DNA of 64,000 nucleotides, from positions 43,118 to 107,117 of the forward strand of contig DWZQ01000029.1 of the NCBI GenBank assembly GCA_019117485.1, given 5' to 3'. This document shows, one piece after another, positions 1-7,034 of the stretch (its first letter is position 1; each line of letters starts with the position of its first letter). Both the position numbers and the translations under genes were made by a program. The notes below the pieces were generated by a model. That model was not told the DNA's origin. It saw only the letters and a program-made list of their open reading frames with translations, and did not search any database. The stretch comes from Candidatus Agathobaculum intestinipullorum (GTDB lineage Bacteria > Bacillota > Clostridia > Oscillospirales > Butyricicoccaceae).

Positions 1-597
1 ATCGTGGCGGCTGCGCCGTTATTCACCGCGTTGTTCGCCGCGATCATCCTGCATGAAAAGCTCGGCCGCTGGTTTTTCTGCGGCTTTATCTGCGCGATGG
101 CAGGCGTGGCGCTCGTGTCACTGGCGGGCGTGAGTGAACTGCATTTCAGCCCACTGGGCGCGCTGCTGGGCGTGGGCGCGGCGCTCGTCTGGGGTGCGTA
201 TTCGGTCATCATCCGGCATCTGGGCGCAGCGGGCTATGCAACCGTGCCGCTGACCGCGCATGTGTTCGGCTACGGCCTGCTGTTCCTGCTCATCCCGGCG
301 TTTCTGGAGGGCTTTCCCGCAGGGTTCGCCGCCTGGCTCGAGCCGGTGCATCTGGCAAACCTGCTGTTCCTCGGATTAGGCGCATCCGCAACTTGCTTTG
401 TGACGTGGAACCGTGCGGTATTCCTGCTCGGGCCGGTGCGCACCAGCGCGTACATCTACCTATCCCCTATCGTGACGATCGTCAGCTCGGCGCTCATCCT
501 GCACGAGACCATGACACCCGTCATGTGGCTTGGCACGGCCCTGGCACTCGGCGGACTGATCCTGTCCGAGCGCGACGGCGCAAAGAAAACCACATAG
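1..597 (+). CDS. EamA/DMT family transporter, C-terminal part (gene runs off the left edge)
   Basis: Drug/metabolite transporter of the EamA family, an inner-membrane carrier for metabolites or amino acids; the substrate cannot be told. The visible 198 codons carry about five or six hydrophobic helices and a glycine-rich second EamA repeat with the typical ALVWGAYSVIIRHL helix start and a C-terminal LGTALALGGLILSER helix. The frame is open from base 1, so the N-terminal half lies outside the window; the GTG at base 4 is not a credible start. It ends just before a strong hairpin terminator shared with the convergent pth gene. Confidence 0.85.
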   Translation: MVAAAPLFTALFAAIILHEKLGRWFFCGFICAMAGVALVSLAGVSELHFSPLGALLGVGAALVWGAYSVIIRHLGAAGYATVPLTAHVFGYGLLFLLIPAFLEGFPAGFAAWLEPVHLANLLFLGLGASATCFVTWNRAVFLLGPVRTSAYIYLSPIVTIVSSALILHETMTPVMWLGTALALGGLILSERDGAKKTT

Positions 598-598
598 C

Positions 599-630
599 AA
601 AAGGGAGAAACCGCTTGGTTTCTCCCTTTT
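599..630. terminator. Bidirectional terminator between the EamA gene and pth
   Basis: A perfect 14 bp inverted repeat (AAAAGGGAGAAACC / GGTTTCTCCCTTTT) with loop GCTT, ending in T-runs on both strands. It lies between two convergent genes and can serve both. Confidence 0.85.
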
Positions 631-637
631 CTGCAAT

Positions 638-1294
638 TTATTCCACCGGCAGCCTTCTGCCATTGAACTTCTGCGCCGCTGCCGCGCAGCCTTCCGCAAT
701 GATGCAAGCCGCAGCGTCGACCGCGTCCGCACATGCCTTGTCGATCGCCTTCTGCTCGTCCGCAGTGAACTTGCTCAGCACCCATGCGGCGAGATCATAG
801 TCAGGATGCGGCTTTTTGCCCACGCCGATCTTAACGCGCGGGAAATCCTCGCTGCCAAGGTGATAGATGATGTTTTTCAGACCGTTCTGGCCGCCCGCCG
901 AGCCTTTCGGACGCACCCGCAGTGTACCGACATCAAGCGAAATATCATCCGACAGCACGATGATGCGCGCAGGCGGGATTTTGTAAAAAGCGGCCGCGTC
1001 GCGCACGGATTCACCGGACAAATTCATAAAGGTCTGCGGCTTCATCAGCAATACACGCGCGCCGCCGAGTGTTGCCTCGCCCACCAGCGCCTTGAACTTC
1101 ATCTTGTTGATGCGACAGCCGCTGCGCGCACAGTAGCTTTCCAGCGCACGGAAACCCGCGTTGTGACGGGTATTGTCGTACTTACTGCCCGGATTTCCAA
1201 GCCCAACCACCAGCCACTCGACCGGCTGCACAGGCTGCGCCGCAGCAGCTGCTTTTTGCTCATCGAGCTTTTTGAAAATATCGAATACTGACAT
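638..1294 (-). CDS. pth: Peptidyl-tRNA hydrolase
   Basis: Releases tRNA from prematurely dropped peptidyl-tRNA in the cytosol. Pth signatures are clear: LVVGLGNPGSKYDNTRHNAGF (tRNA and substrate groove, catalytic His in the TRHN motif), MKPQTFMNLSG, SDDISLDVGTLRVRPKGSAGGQNGLK and the FPRVKIGVG strand. The ATG at 1294 is chosen because GGAG stands six bases upstream; a TTG twelve bases earlier lacks a spaced site. About 25 extra residues, rich in Ala and Gln, precede the usual start of the family, so this is an N-terminally extended Pth. A long leader separates it from its promoter at 1571-1599. Confidence 0.95.
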   Translation of the reverse strand: MSVFDIFKKLDEQKAAAAAQPVQPVEWLVVGLGNPGSKYDNTRHNAGFRALESYCARSGCRINKMKFKALVGEATLGGARVLLMKPQTFMNLSGESVRDAAAFYKIPPARIIVLSDDISLDVGTLRVRPKGSAGGQNGLKNIIYHLGSEDFPRVKIGVGKKPHPDYDLAAWVLSKFTADEQKAIDKACADAVDAAACIIAEGCAAAAQKFNGRRLPVE

Positions 1295-1355
1295 ACGGTT
1301 CTCCAAACTTTTGCAGGATTTGACACCTTTCGCCCTTCATGGTATCCTTAATACA

Positions 1356-1564
1356 GGCGCTGTGATTTGCAGCGGTTAGCCACTCCCTTTTGCAAAGGGG
1401 GGTGATCGCCTTTGTGGTACAAAATTCTGCGAATTTTGCTCTGTATTGCATTCATGCTTTACATTTTTACTATAAACGCGCACTAACCGCTCGGCTGGCA
1501 CCAAGCGGTTAGTGACTTTTCACAATCTGCTTCAGGGCTGACCGCGTATCACAGCGCCCTTTCT
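1356..1564 (-). ncRNA. Structured leader or stand-alone RNA upstream of pth, unidentified
   Basis: The transcript expected from the 1571-1599 promoter starts at about 1563-1564 and almost at once enters an 11 nt segment (1548-1558) that is perfectly complementary to 1356-1366, so the two ends of a roughly 205 nt RNA pair. Inside lie a perfect 11 bp hairpin (1481-1491 with 1504-1514), an 8 bp hairpin (1420-1427 with 1431-1438) and a 6 bp hairpin (1385-1390 with 1394-1399). The 1483-1491 segment is also complementary, over 9 nt, to 1371-1379, so two helices compete for it. No long reading frame is present. It could be a free RNA (6S-like ends) or a regulatory leader of pth; I cannot assign a known family. 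Confidence 0.45.
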
Positions 1565-1570
1565 ACATCC

Positions 1571-1599
1571 ATTATATCCACCCGCCGCGCGCCTGTCAA
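1571..1599 (-). promoter_or_regulatory. Sigma-A promoter for the leader RNA and pth
   Basis: Read on the minus strand: consensus -35 TTGACA (1594-1599), 17 bp spacer, consensus -10 TATAAT (1571-1576). The -35 box lies in the loop of an 8 bp inverted repeat (1581-1588 with 1605-1612) that directly follows the fakA stop codon. Confidence 0.85.
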
Positions 1600-1622
1600 G
1601 GCATGCGGCGGGCGTTTTCCTT

Positions 1623-3269
1623 TTACTCCACCGACAGGATATAATAATACACCGGCTGGCCGCCGTCGATCACCGAGATCTCCAGCTCCTTATTTTCCTT
1701 CCGCAGAAGGGCTTCGACCTCAGCCGCCTGCTCGGCGGTGACACCCTCACCATAGATGACGGTGGCAAACGAACTGCCGTCGGTCACCATCTCGCGCACA
1801 AGCTTTTTGATGACCACGGCCTCGCGCCCGCTGGCGCACAGCTTCCCCTCGCACAGTGACAGGTACTCGCCCTGCTTGATCTTCTTGCCGTCAAACTCGC
1901 TGTCACGCGCAGCGTATGTCACCTGACCGCTGCGCACATGCGTGGCTGCATCGGTCATCGCGGCGGTGAGCACCGTTTCGCTTTCGCTGTCCGGATCGAC
2001 GGCCAGCATGGCTGAAATGCCCTGCGGGATGGTTTTGGCCGGAATGACGACGACCTTTTTCTCCTCGGACAGATGGGCAGCCTGCTCGGCAGCTAAAATG
2101 ATGTTTTTGTTGTTGGGCAGCACGAAAACGATCTCTGCCGGTACGGCGTCGACCGCATGCAGGATATCATCGGTCGAGGGGTTCATGGTCTGGCCGCCCT
2201 GCACGACCTCGTCCACGCCCAGATCGGTGAACACGCCCTTGAGGCCTTCGCCTGCCGCAACCGCAACAAAGCCGTACTTCTTTTCCGGCGGCGCGATCAC
2301 GCGCTCAGCCGGGGCGTCCGCCGTACCCTCGATCACCTTGGCGGTGTGCTGCTCGCGCATATTCTCAATTTTCACGGTCAGCAGCGGGCCGAACTTCAGG
2401 CCCTCTTCCAGCGCCTTATTCGGCTGGTCGGTGTGTACATGCACCTTGACGATATCATCGTCCTCAACGACGACCAGACTATCGCCGATGCCGCTCAGGA
2501 TCGACCGCAGACGGCTGACGTTACGCGCCTTATCCTTGCGCGCGGCAATGAACTCGGTGCAGTAGGTGAACGTGATGTCCTCGTCCGCGATGGCGGCAAA
2601 GTCCGCCGCAGGCTTGGCTGCTTCGGCAGCGGTGCGCTCCTTGTGGATACCGCGCAGCGCATCCAGCATGCCCTCGAGGATCGCAAGATAACCGCAGGCG
2701 CCCGCATCGACCACGCCTGCCTTTTCCAGCACGGGGTTCTGGTGTACGGTTTCCTCCAGCGCCTGATGGCCGCGTTCCAGCACCACCTCGAGCACCTTTT
2801 CCGCCGACAGGTCCGGCTCGGCCTGACAGGCCTCGACCGCATGCTGCGCGGACACGCGCGACACGGTCAGGATGGTGCCCTCTGCGGGCTTCATGACCGC
2901 CTTGTACGCCGTCTCAACGCCCTCGCGCAGCGCCAGCGCCAGCTCACGCCCGCCCGCTTCCTCGTGCTCCCGCAGGCGCTTGGCCGCGCCCCGGAACAAC
3001 AGCGACAGGATAACACCCGAGTTGCCGCGCGCGCCGCGCAGCAGCGCGGAGGCCGTTGTGTCGACTGCCTTGACCAGCGTCGGCTCGGACAGTTTCTCCA
3101 TTTCGACCATCGCCGCGTCCATGGTCATGGACATGTTGGTGCCCGTGTCGCCGTCCGGCACCGGGAACACATTCAGTTCGTTGACCTGCTCTTTCTTTTC
3201 GGCAATGGCCAGTGCGCCCTCGACCACCATGGACTGGAACAGCGCGCCGTTTATTTTCTGCTCTGCCAT
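1623..3269 (-). CDS. fakA: DAK1/DegV-like kinase domain protein (fatty acid kinase catalytic subunit FakA/YloV family)
   Basis: Family members phosphorylate fatty acids bound to a FakB (DegV) carrier so that they enter phospholipid synthesis. An N-terminal Dak2-type nucleotide domain is obvious: NELNVFPVPDGDTGTNM (Mg-ATP aspartates) and LLRGARGNSGVILS. The middle (about residues 250-330) has the YCTEF and DSLVVVEDDDIVKVHVHTD motifs of the family, followed by a DegV-like C-terminal domain ending in the GGQPVYYY motif. At 548 residues it has the usual length. ATG 3269 is preferred; a TTG six bases upstream is better spaced from AGGGAG, so the start is uncertain by two codons. asp23 lies upstream in the same direction, the standard Firmicute pair. 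No fakB is in the window. Confidence 0.9.
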   Translation of the reverse strand: MAEQKINGALFQSMVVEGALAIAEKKEQVNELNVFPVPDGDTGTNMSMTMDAAMVEMEKLSEPTLVKAVDTTASALLRGARGNSGVILSLLFRGAAKRLREHEEAGGRELALALREGVETAYKAVMKPAEGTILTVSRVSAQHAVEACQAEPDLSAEKVLEVVLERGHQALEETVHQNPVLEKAGVVDAGACGYLAILEGMLDALRGIHKERTAAEAAKPAADFAAIADEDITFTYCTEFIAARKDKARNVSRLRSILSGIGDSLVVVEDDDIVKVHVHTDQPNKALEEGLKFGPLLTVKIENMREQHTAKVIEGTADAPAERVIAPPEKKYGFVAVAAGEGLKGVFTDLGVDEVVQGGQTMNPSTDDILHAVDAVPAEIVFVLPNNKNIILAAEQAAHLSEEKKVVVIPAKTIPQGISAMLAVDPDSESETVLTAAMTDAATHVRSGQVTYAARDSEFDGKKIKQGEYLSLCEGKLCASGREAVVIKKLVREMVTDGSSFATVIYGEGVTAEQAAEVEALLRKENKELEISVIDGGQPVYYYILSVE

Positions 3270-3310
3270 TTGCAATAACTCTCCCTAAATCTCTTTTTTA
3301 CGCCCGCACC

Positions 3311-3487
3311 CGCGCCGTAGGCGCGCATTTATCCGGAAACCGCTCTGCGGTTTCCATCAAAAGTCCGAGCTTTGCCCGGTCTTTTGATGCCGCGACCCAG
3401 CGCCCCTGGGGCGCGTCATTCGGGTATCGCAAGCCGGTTTCCTAAAAACCGGCTTGCGTATATAGGGAACTTTTGAAGTTCCCTATA
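3311..3487 (-). repeat. Array of six perfect hairpins between asp23 and fakA
   Basis: Six unrelated inverted repeats follow one another with almost no spacer: 3311-3316/3320-3325, 3335-3343/3347-3355, 3356-3363/3381-3388, 3400-3406/3408-3414, 3429-3440/3446-3457 (12 bp) and 3461-3472/3476-3487 (12 bp). None has a clear U-tract on the minus strand, so they are not ordinary terminators. They would fold in the intercistronic part of the asp23-fakA message and might set relative expression or stability. Confidence 0.7.
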
Positions 3488-3489
3488 AA

Positions 3490-3840
3490 TTAGTCTGCGC
3501 GGATGCTCTCGACATAGATGTCCACGTTCTTCACGTCCACGCCGGTCAAGCGCTCAACGTGGTAGCGCACCTCGCTGATGATCGAACGGCACACGGTCGC
3601 GATGTTCACGCCATGCTCGACCGCGATGTGCAGGTCGATATTGACGCCGCCGTCCGGCGCTTCCGTCACCTTGACCCCGCGCGACTGCGTTTCCCGCCCG
3701 AGCAGGTGTGCCAGCCCGTCCGACATGGAGCGGATGGTCATACCCTTGACGCCGAAGCAGGACGACGCCGCGTAGCCCGCGATACCGGCCAGCACCTCGT
3801 TTGTGATTTCGATATATCCGAGATCGGTCTTGATCGTCAT
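3490..3840 (-). CDS. Asp23/Gls24 family envelope stress protein (YloU type)
   Basis: A 116-residue protein of the Asp23 (alkaline shock) family, which in Firmicutes attaches near the membrane and relates to cell-envelope homeostasis. It shows the family core: GYIEITNEVLAGIAGYAAS, CFGVKGM, GVKVTEAPDGGVNIDLHIAVEHGVNIATVC and the C-terminal VERLTGVDVKNVDIYVESI. The ATG at 3840 follows AGGGAGGGG with good spacing, so an upstream in-frame start six codons earlier is not used. It is the first gene of a unit with fakA, driven by a promoter at 3874-3902, and diverges from lexA. Confidence 0.92.
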   Translation of the reverse strand: MTIKTDLGYIEITNEVLAGIAGYAASSCFGVKGMTIRSMSDGLAHLLGRETQSRGVKVTEAPDGGVNIDLHIAVEHGVNIATVCRSIISEVRYHVERLTGVDVKNVDIYVESIRAD

Positions 3841-3873
3841 TGAAACCCCTCCCTGCAATCATTTGCTTTTTAT

Positions 3874-3902
3874 ATGATATAACAGATTGCCCCTGAATAC
3901 AA
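3874..3902 (-). promoter_or_regulatory. Probable promoter of asp23-fakA
   Basis: Minus strand -35 TTGTAT (3897-3902), 17 bp spacer, -10 TATCAT (3874-3879), 34 bases before the asp23 start. Two mismatches in each box against consensus make it moderate. Confidence 0.5.
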
Positions 3903-4013
3903 GCAAATCGTCAACTTTTTTGTAAAACCTTTGCGATTGGCCGCATCCTGCACGGCATTTCGTTCCGGTTTTCCAAAAATTTTGTCAAACCGAAAAATTC
4001 GTCAAACAAATGT

Positions 4014-4042
4014 TTGATTTCCTGCCAGATTTGGGTTATAAT
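4014..4042 (+). promoter_or_regulatory. lexA promoter
   Basis: -35 TTGATT (4014-4019), 17 bp spacer, -10 TATAAT (4037-4042). A second perfect palindrome TCAAACA-aa-TGTTTGA (4002-4017) overlaps the -35 box, in addition to the SOS box downstream of the -10. Confidence 0.85.
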
Positions 4043-4052
4043 AGAGAAAACA

Positions 4053-4066
4053 CGAACGGATGTTCC
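4053..4066. promoter_or_regulatory. LexA operator (SOS box) of lexA
   Basis: CGAACGGATGTTCC matches the Gram-positive SOS consensus CGAACRNRYGTTYC. It lies between the -10 box and the lexA start, at the likely transcription start, so LexA would block its own promoter. Confidence 0.9.
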
Positions 4067-4094
4067 GGAGGAACGCCGGAAGGAGTGCACCCGT

Positions 4095-4685
4095 ATGAAA
4101 CAGATTTCCGCCAAACAGCAACGGATCCTGGACTATATCAGCAGCTTTTCGCTTGAACACGGCTATCCGCCCTCCGTGCGCGAGATCTGCGCAGAAATGA
4201 ACCTGCGCTCACCCTCGACCGTGCACGCCCACCTGAAAAAGCTGCAAGAAGCCGGCTACCTCGAGCCGACCGAGCACAAGTCCCGCACGCTCACGCCAGT
4301 TTCCGGCCCGTCGATGGTGCCGCGTGTGCCCATCCTCGGCCGCGTCACAGCCGGCATGCCCATCCTTGCGGTCGAGGAGCACGTCGGCTATGTGCCGTTT
4401 GAACCGGCAGCCGGCGGCGGGGAATACTACGCCCTGCGCATCCGCGGCGACTCGATGATCGGCGTGGGCATCATGGATGAGGACTTGGTCATCGTCCGGC
4501 AGGACGTGTCCGCGCACAGTGGGGATATTGTCATCGCCCTGTTAGAGGACGAAGCGACCTGCAAAACGCTCAATATCACGCCGGACGGCGTGTGGCTGAT
4601 GCCGGAAAACCCGGCCTACCCGCCGATCGACGGCACGGGCTGTCAAATTTTAGGCGTTGTTAAGGCAGTTTATCGCGAATATTAA
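4095..4685 (+). CDS. lexA: LexA repressor
   Basis: SOS-response repressor that cleaves itself when stimulated by RecA filaments. The 196-residue protein has an N-terminal winged helix (residues 1-65; GYPPSVREICAEMNLRSPSTVHAHLKKL recognition region), the Ala86-Gly87 cleavage bond in TAGMPI, and the S24 peptidase dyad Ser120 (RGDSM) and Lys157 (TCKTL). ATG 4095 is selected because GGAAGGAG precedes it; the open frame extends 27 codons upstream but overlaps the promoter and operator. Autoregulation is expected from the SOS box. recG follows after 240 bases in the same direction; recA, with its own SOS box, lies at the far end of the window. Confidence 0.97.
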   Translation: MKQISAKQQRILDYISSFSLEHGYPPSVREICAEMNLRSPSTVHAHLKKLQEAGYLEPTEHKSRTLTPVSGPSMVPRVPILGRVTAGMPILAVEEHVGYVPFEPAAGGGEYYALRIRGDSMIGVGIMDEDLVIVRQDVSAHSGDIVIALLEDEATCKTLNITPDGVWLMPENPAYPPIDGTGCQILGVVKAVYREY

Positions 4686-4725
4686 AGGATCGTCGATTAA
4701 AACTACAGTTTCGATCGAGTCCTTG

Positions 4726-4872
4726 CCGATGGCGGCGTGCGCCCCATGGGCACACTTGCCATCGGTTTGTATAAAAACCGAGATACACGGCCCAGGCCGC
4801 CTTCTCTTGGCCTGCGGCCAATTCACCTTGTGCTCCCGGTTTTTATGAACCTTGCGGCTTGCCGCAAGGTTC
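4726..4872 (+). repeat. Three hairpins in the lexA-recG spacer
   Basis: The spacer holds CCGATGGC/GCCATCGG (4726-4733 with 4758-4765, with an inner imperfect stem), ATAAAAACCG/CGGTTTTTAT (4771-4780 with 4837-4846) and a strong stem 4847-4859 with 4860-4872 region (GAACCTTGCGG with its complement, loop CTTG). None is followed by a clean U-tract. They sit in the 5' leader of recG or at the end of the lexA message. Confidence 0.6.
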
Positions 4873-4925
4873 TGTTTTATGCGCGCTACGGCGCGGAAAC
4901 TCACCGCGCAATAAGGAGTTTGCCC

Positions 4926-6968
4926 ATGCCCGCACTTGAGGACAGCATCCGCTTTGTCAAGGGCATCGGCCCGAAAAAGGCCGCCCTGCTGGAAAAACTG
5001 CATATCTGCACGCTACGCGACGCGCTTGAGACCTATCCACGCGACTATGAGGACAGGACGGTGCTCACCCGCATTGCCGACCTCGGCGGGGACGGCAAGT
5101 ACGCCATCCGCGCGATAGTCGGCACCGAGCCGAAAACCAGCCGCATCCGCAAAGGGCTGACGCTGGTCAAGTGCACGGTATTTGATGAGTCCGGTTCACT
5201 TGCGGTGACGTGGTTTAACAACCCTTATGCAGCGGTGCTCGTGCGCGTCGGGCAGGAATACCTGTTCTATGGCCGCGTACAACAGAATGGCCGCGCACCC
5301 ATGCTGGTTTCTCCGCAGGCTGAAAAAATTGCGGAGGGCGACGAACACCCGGGCCGCATCGTGCCCGTCTATCCGCTGACAGCAGGCCTGACCCAGCGCG
5401 ACATGGCGCGTGTGACAGAGGCGGCGCTCGACGCCGTCCCCGGCGATTGGCCCGACCCGCTGCCTGCCGTGCTGCGCGCACGGTATGACCTGCCGGACGC
5501 GGCGGACGCGCTCGCCGCCATCCACCGGCCGCAATCCGCCGATGACATGCGGCAGGCGCGCCGCCGCATGGTGTTCGAGGAGTTATTTTTGTTATGCTGC
5601 GGCTTGCAGCAGCTCAAGGAGCGCCGCCGCGCAGACAGCGGCCTTGTCTTTTCGTCCGCCGGGCTGCCAGATTATCTGTCCGTGCTGCCCTTTACACCGA
5701 CGGGTGCGCAGCGCCGCGCAATCGACGAGATTGCAGCCGACTGCGCTTCCGGCCGCCCGATGAACCGGCTGGTGCAGGGCGATGTCGGCTCGGGCAAAAC
5801 GGTGGTTGCCGCCGCGCTGTGCGCGCTGGCCGCGCAAAACGGTTATCAGGCCGCGTTTATGGCGCCGACCGAGATTCTCGCGGCGCAGCATGCCGAAACG
5901 CTTACACCGCTGCTCGAAAAGCTGGGCATCACTTGCACGCTGCTGACCGGCTCGATGGGCGCCGCGCAAAAGCGCGCAGCGCTCGCCGCAGTCGAAAGCG
6001 GGGCAGCGCAGGTCGTGGTCGGCACGCACGCACTCATCCAGCAGGGCGTGACCTTCCGACGGCTGGGTGCGGTCGTGGCGGATGAGCAGCACCGCTTTGG
6101 CGTGGCGCAACGCGCCGCGCTGGCGGCCAAGGGCGAAGCGCCGCATGTGCTCGTCATGTCGGCAACACCCATCCCGCGCACGCTTGCGCTCATCCTGTAT
6201 GGTGACCTCGACGTGTCCGTGCTCGACGAACTGCCGCCCGGCCGCCAGCCGGTGGCAACCTACGCAGTCGGGCAGAATATGCGGCAGCGCATCACTGCGT
6301 TTATCGACAAACAGGTCGCGGACGGCGGGCAGGTGTACGTCGTCTGCCCGCTGGTCGAGGAGGGCGAACTGGAGCTGAAAAGCGCCGAGCAGCACGCGGT
6401 CGACCTGCAAAACGCGCTGCCGCACCGTCGCGTCGCCGTACTGCACGGCCGCATGAAAAACGCGGACAAGGAGCGCGTGATGCAGGCGTTCGCCGCAAAG
6501 GAGTATGACATTCTGGTTGCAACGACCGTCATTGAGGTCGGCGTGGACGTGCCGAACGCCAACCTGATGGTCGTCGAGGACGCCGACCGCTTCGGCCTGT
6601 CCCAGCTGCACCAGCTGCGCGGGCGCGTCGGACGCGGCCAGCGGCAGTCCTATTGCATCTTTTTCGGCGCGGATAAGGGACAGACAGCGCGCGAACGCCT
6701 GAAAATCCTGTGCAAAACCAATGACGGCTTTGAGGTCGCGCGCGCCGACCTCGCGCAGCGCGGCCCGGGCGATTTCTTTGGCCGTCGACAGCACGGCCTG
6801 CCTGCACTGCACGTCGCAGACCTCGCTTCCGACCTTGCATTGATGCAGCAGGCGCGCGAGGAAGCCGAACAAATCCTTGCATCCGACCCGCGGCTGGAGA
6901 GCTACCCCGAACTGCGCGCGCGGGTGCGCCGGATGTTTGAAGCGCGCGACGACGAAGCGTTTAACTGA
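4926..6968 (+). CDS. recG: ATP-dependent DNA helicase RecG
   Basis: Branch-migration helicase that reverses stalled replication forks and processes Holliday junctions. It has an N-terminal wedge/OB domain (about residues 60-160), then helicase motifs: Walker A GDVGSGKT (285-292), DEQH box in VVADEQHRFG, SATPIPRT, and motif VI QLHQLRGRVGRG, with the RecG-type C-terminal region RGPGDFFGRRQHGLP. The 680 residues match the family. The start is the ATG at 4926 with AAGGAG seven bases upstream; the longer open frame from 4737 runs through the hairpin leader. It ends at a strong bidirectional terminator. Confidence 0.97.
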   Translation: MPALEDSIRFVKGIGPKKAALLEKLHICTLRDALETYPRDYEDRTVLTRIADLGGDGKYAIRAIVGTEPKTSRIRKGLTLVKCTVFDESGSLAVTWFNNPYAAVLVRVGQEYLFYGRVQQNGRAPMLVSPQAEKIAEGDEHPGRIVPVYPLTAGLTQRDMARVTEAALDAVPGDWPDPLPAVLRARYDLPDAADALAAIHRPQSADDMRQARRRMVFEELFLLCCGLQQLKERRRADSGLVFSSAGLPDYLSVLPFTPTGAQRRAIDEIAADCASGRPMNRLVQGDVGSGKTVVAAALCALAAQNGYQAAFMAPTEILAAQHAETLTPLLEKLGITCTLLTGSMGAAQKRAALAAVESGAAQVVVGTHALIQQGVTFRRLGAVVADEQHRFGVAQRAALAAKGEAPHVLVMSATPIPRTLALILYGDLDVSVLDELPPGRQPVATYAVGQNMRQRITAFIDKQVADGGQVYVVCPLVEEGELELKSAEQHAVDLQNALPHRRVAVLHGRMKNADKERVMQAFAAKEYDILVATTVIEVGVDVPNANLMVVEDADRFGLSQLHQLRGRVGRGQRQSYCIFFGADKGQTARERLKILCKTNDGFEVARADLAQRGPGDFFGRRQHGLPALHVADLASDLALMQQAREEAEQILASDPRLESYPELRARVRRMFEARDDEAFN

Positions 6969-6987
6969 TATCACATGCACAACAAAC

Positions 6988-7023
6988 GCAAAAGAGCCGC
7001 CCGACTGGGCGGCTCTTTTGCGT
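6988..7023. terminator. Bidirectional terminator between recG and the phospholipase-like gene
   Basis: Perfect 16 bp inverted repeat CGCAAAAGAGCCGCCC with its complement, loop GACT, giving T-runs on either strand; it separates two convergent genes. Confidence 0.85.
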
Positions 7024-7034
7024 GAAACTGTACT

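Noticed and set aside
1356..1564. tmRNA, RNase P RNA or signal recognition particle RNA
   Set aside because: None of the conserved cores (tmRNA alanine acceptor and tag frame, RNase P GAGGAAAGUCC, SRP GGAAGG-AGCA domain) can be read in it.
3300..3487. CRISPR array in the asp23-fakA spacer
   Set aside because: The repeats are inverted and differ from each other; there are no direct repeats with regular spacers and no cas genes nearby.
5592..6980. A 462-codon minus-strand frame opposite recG
   Set aside because: Antisense shadow of recG, with His/Arg/Gln-rich composition and no recognisable domain.
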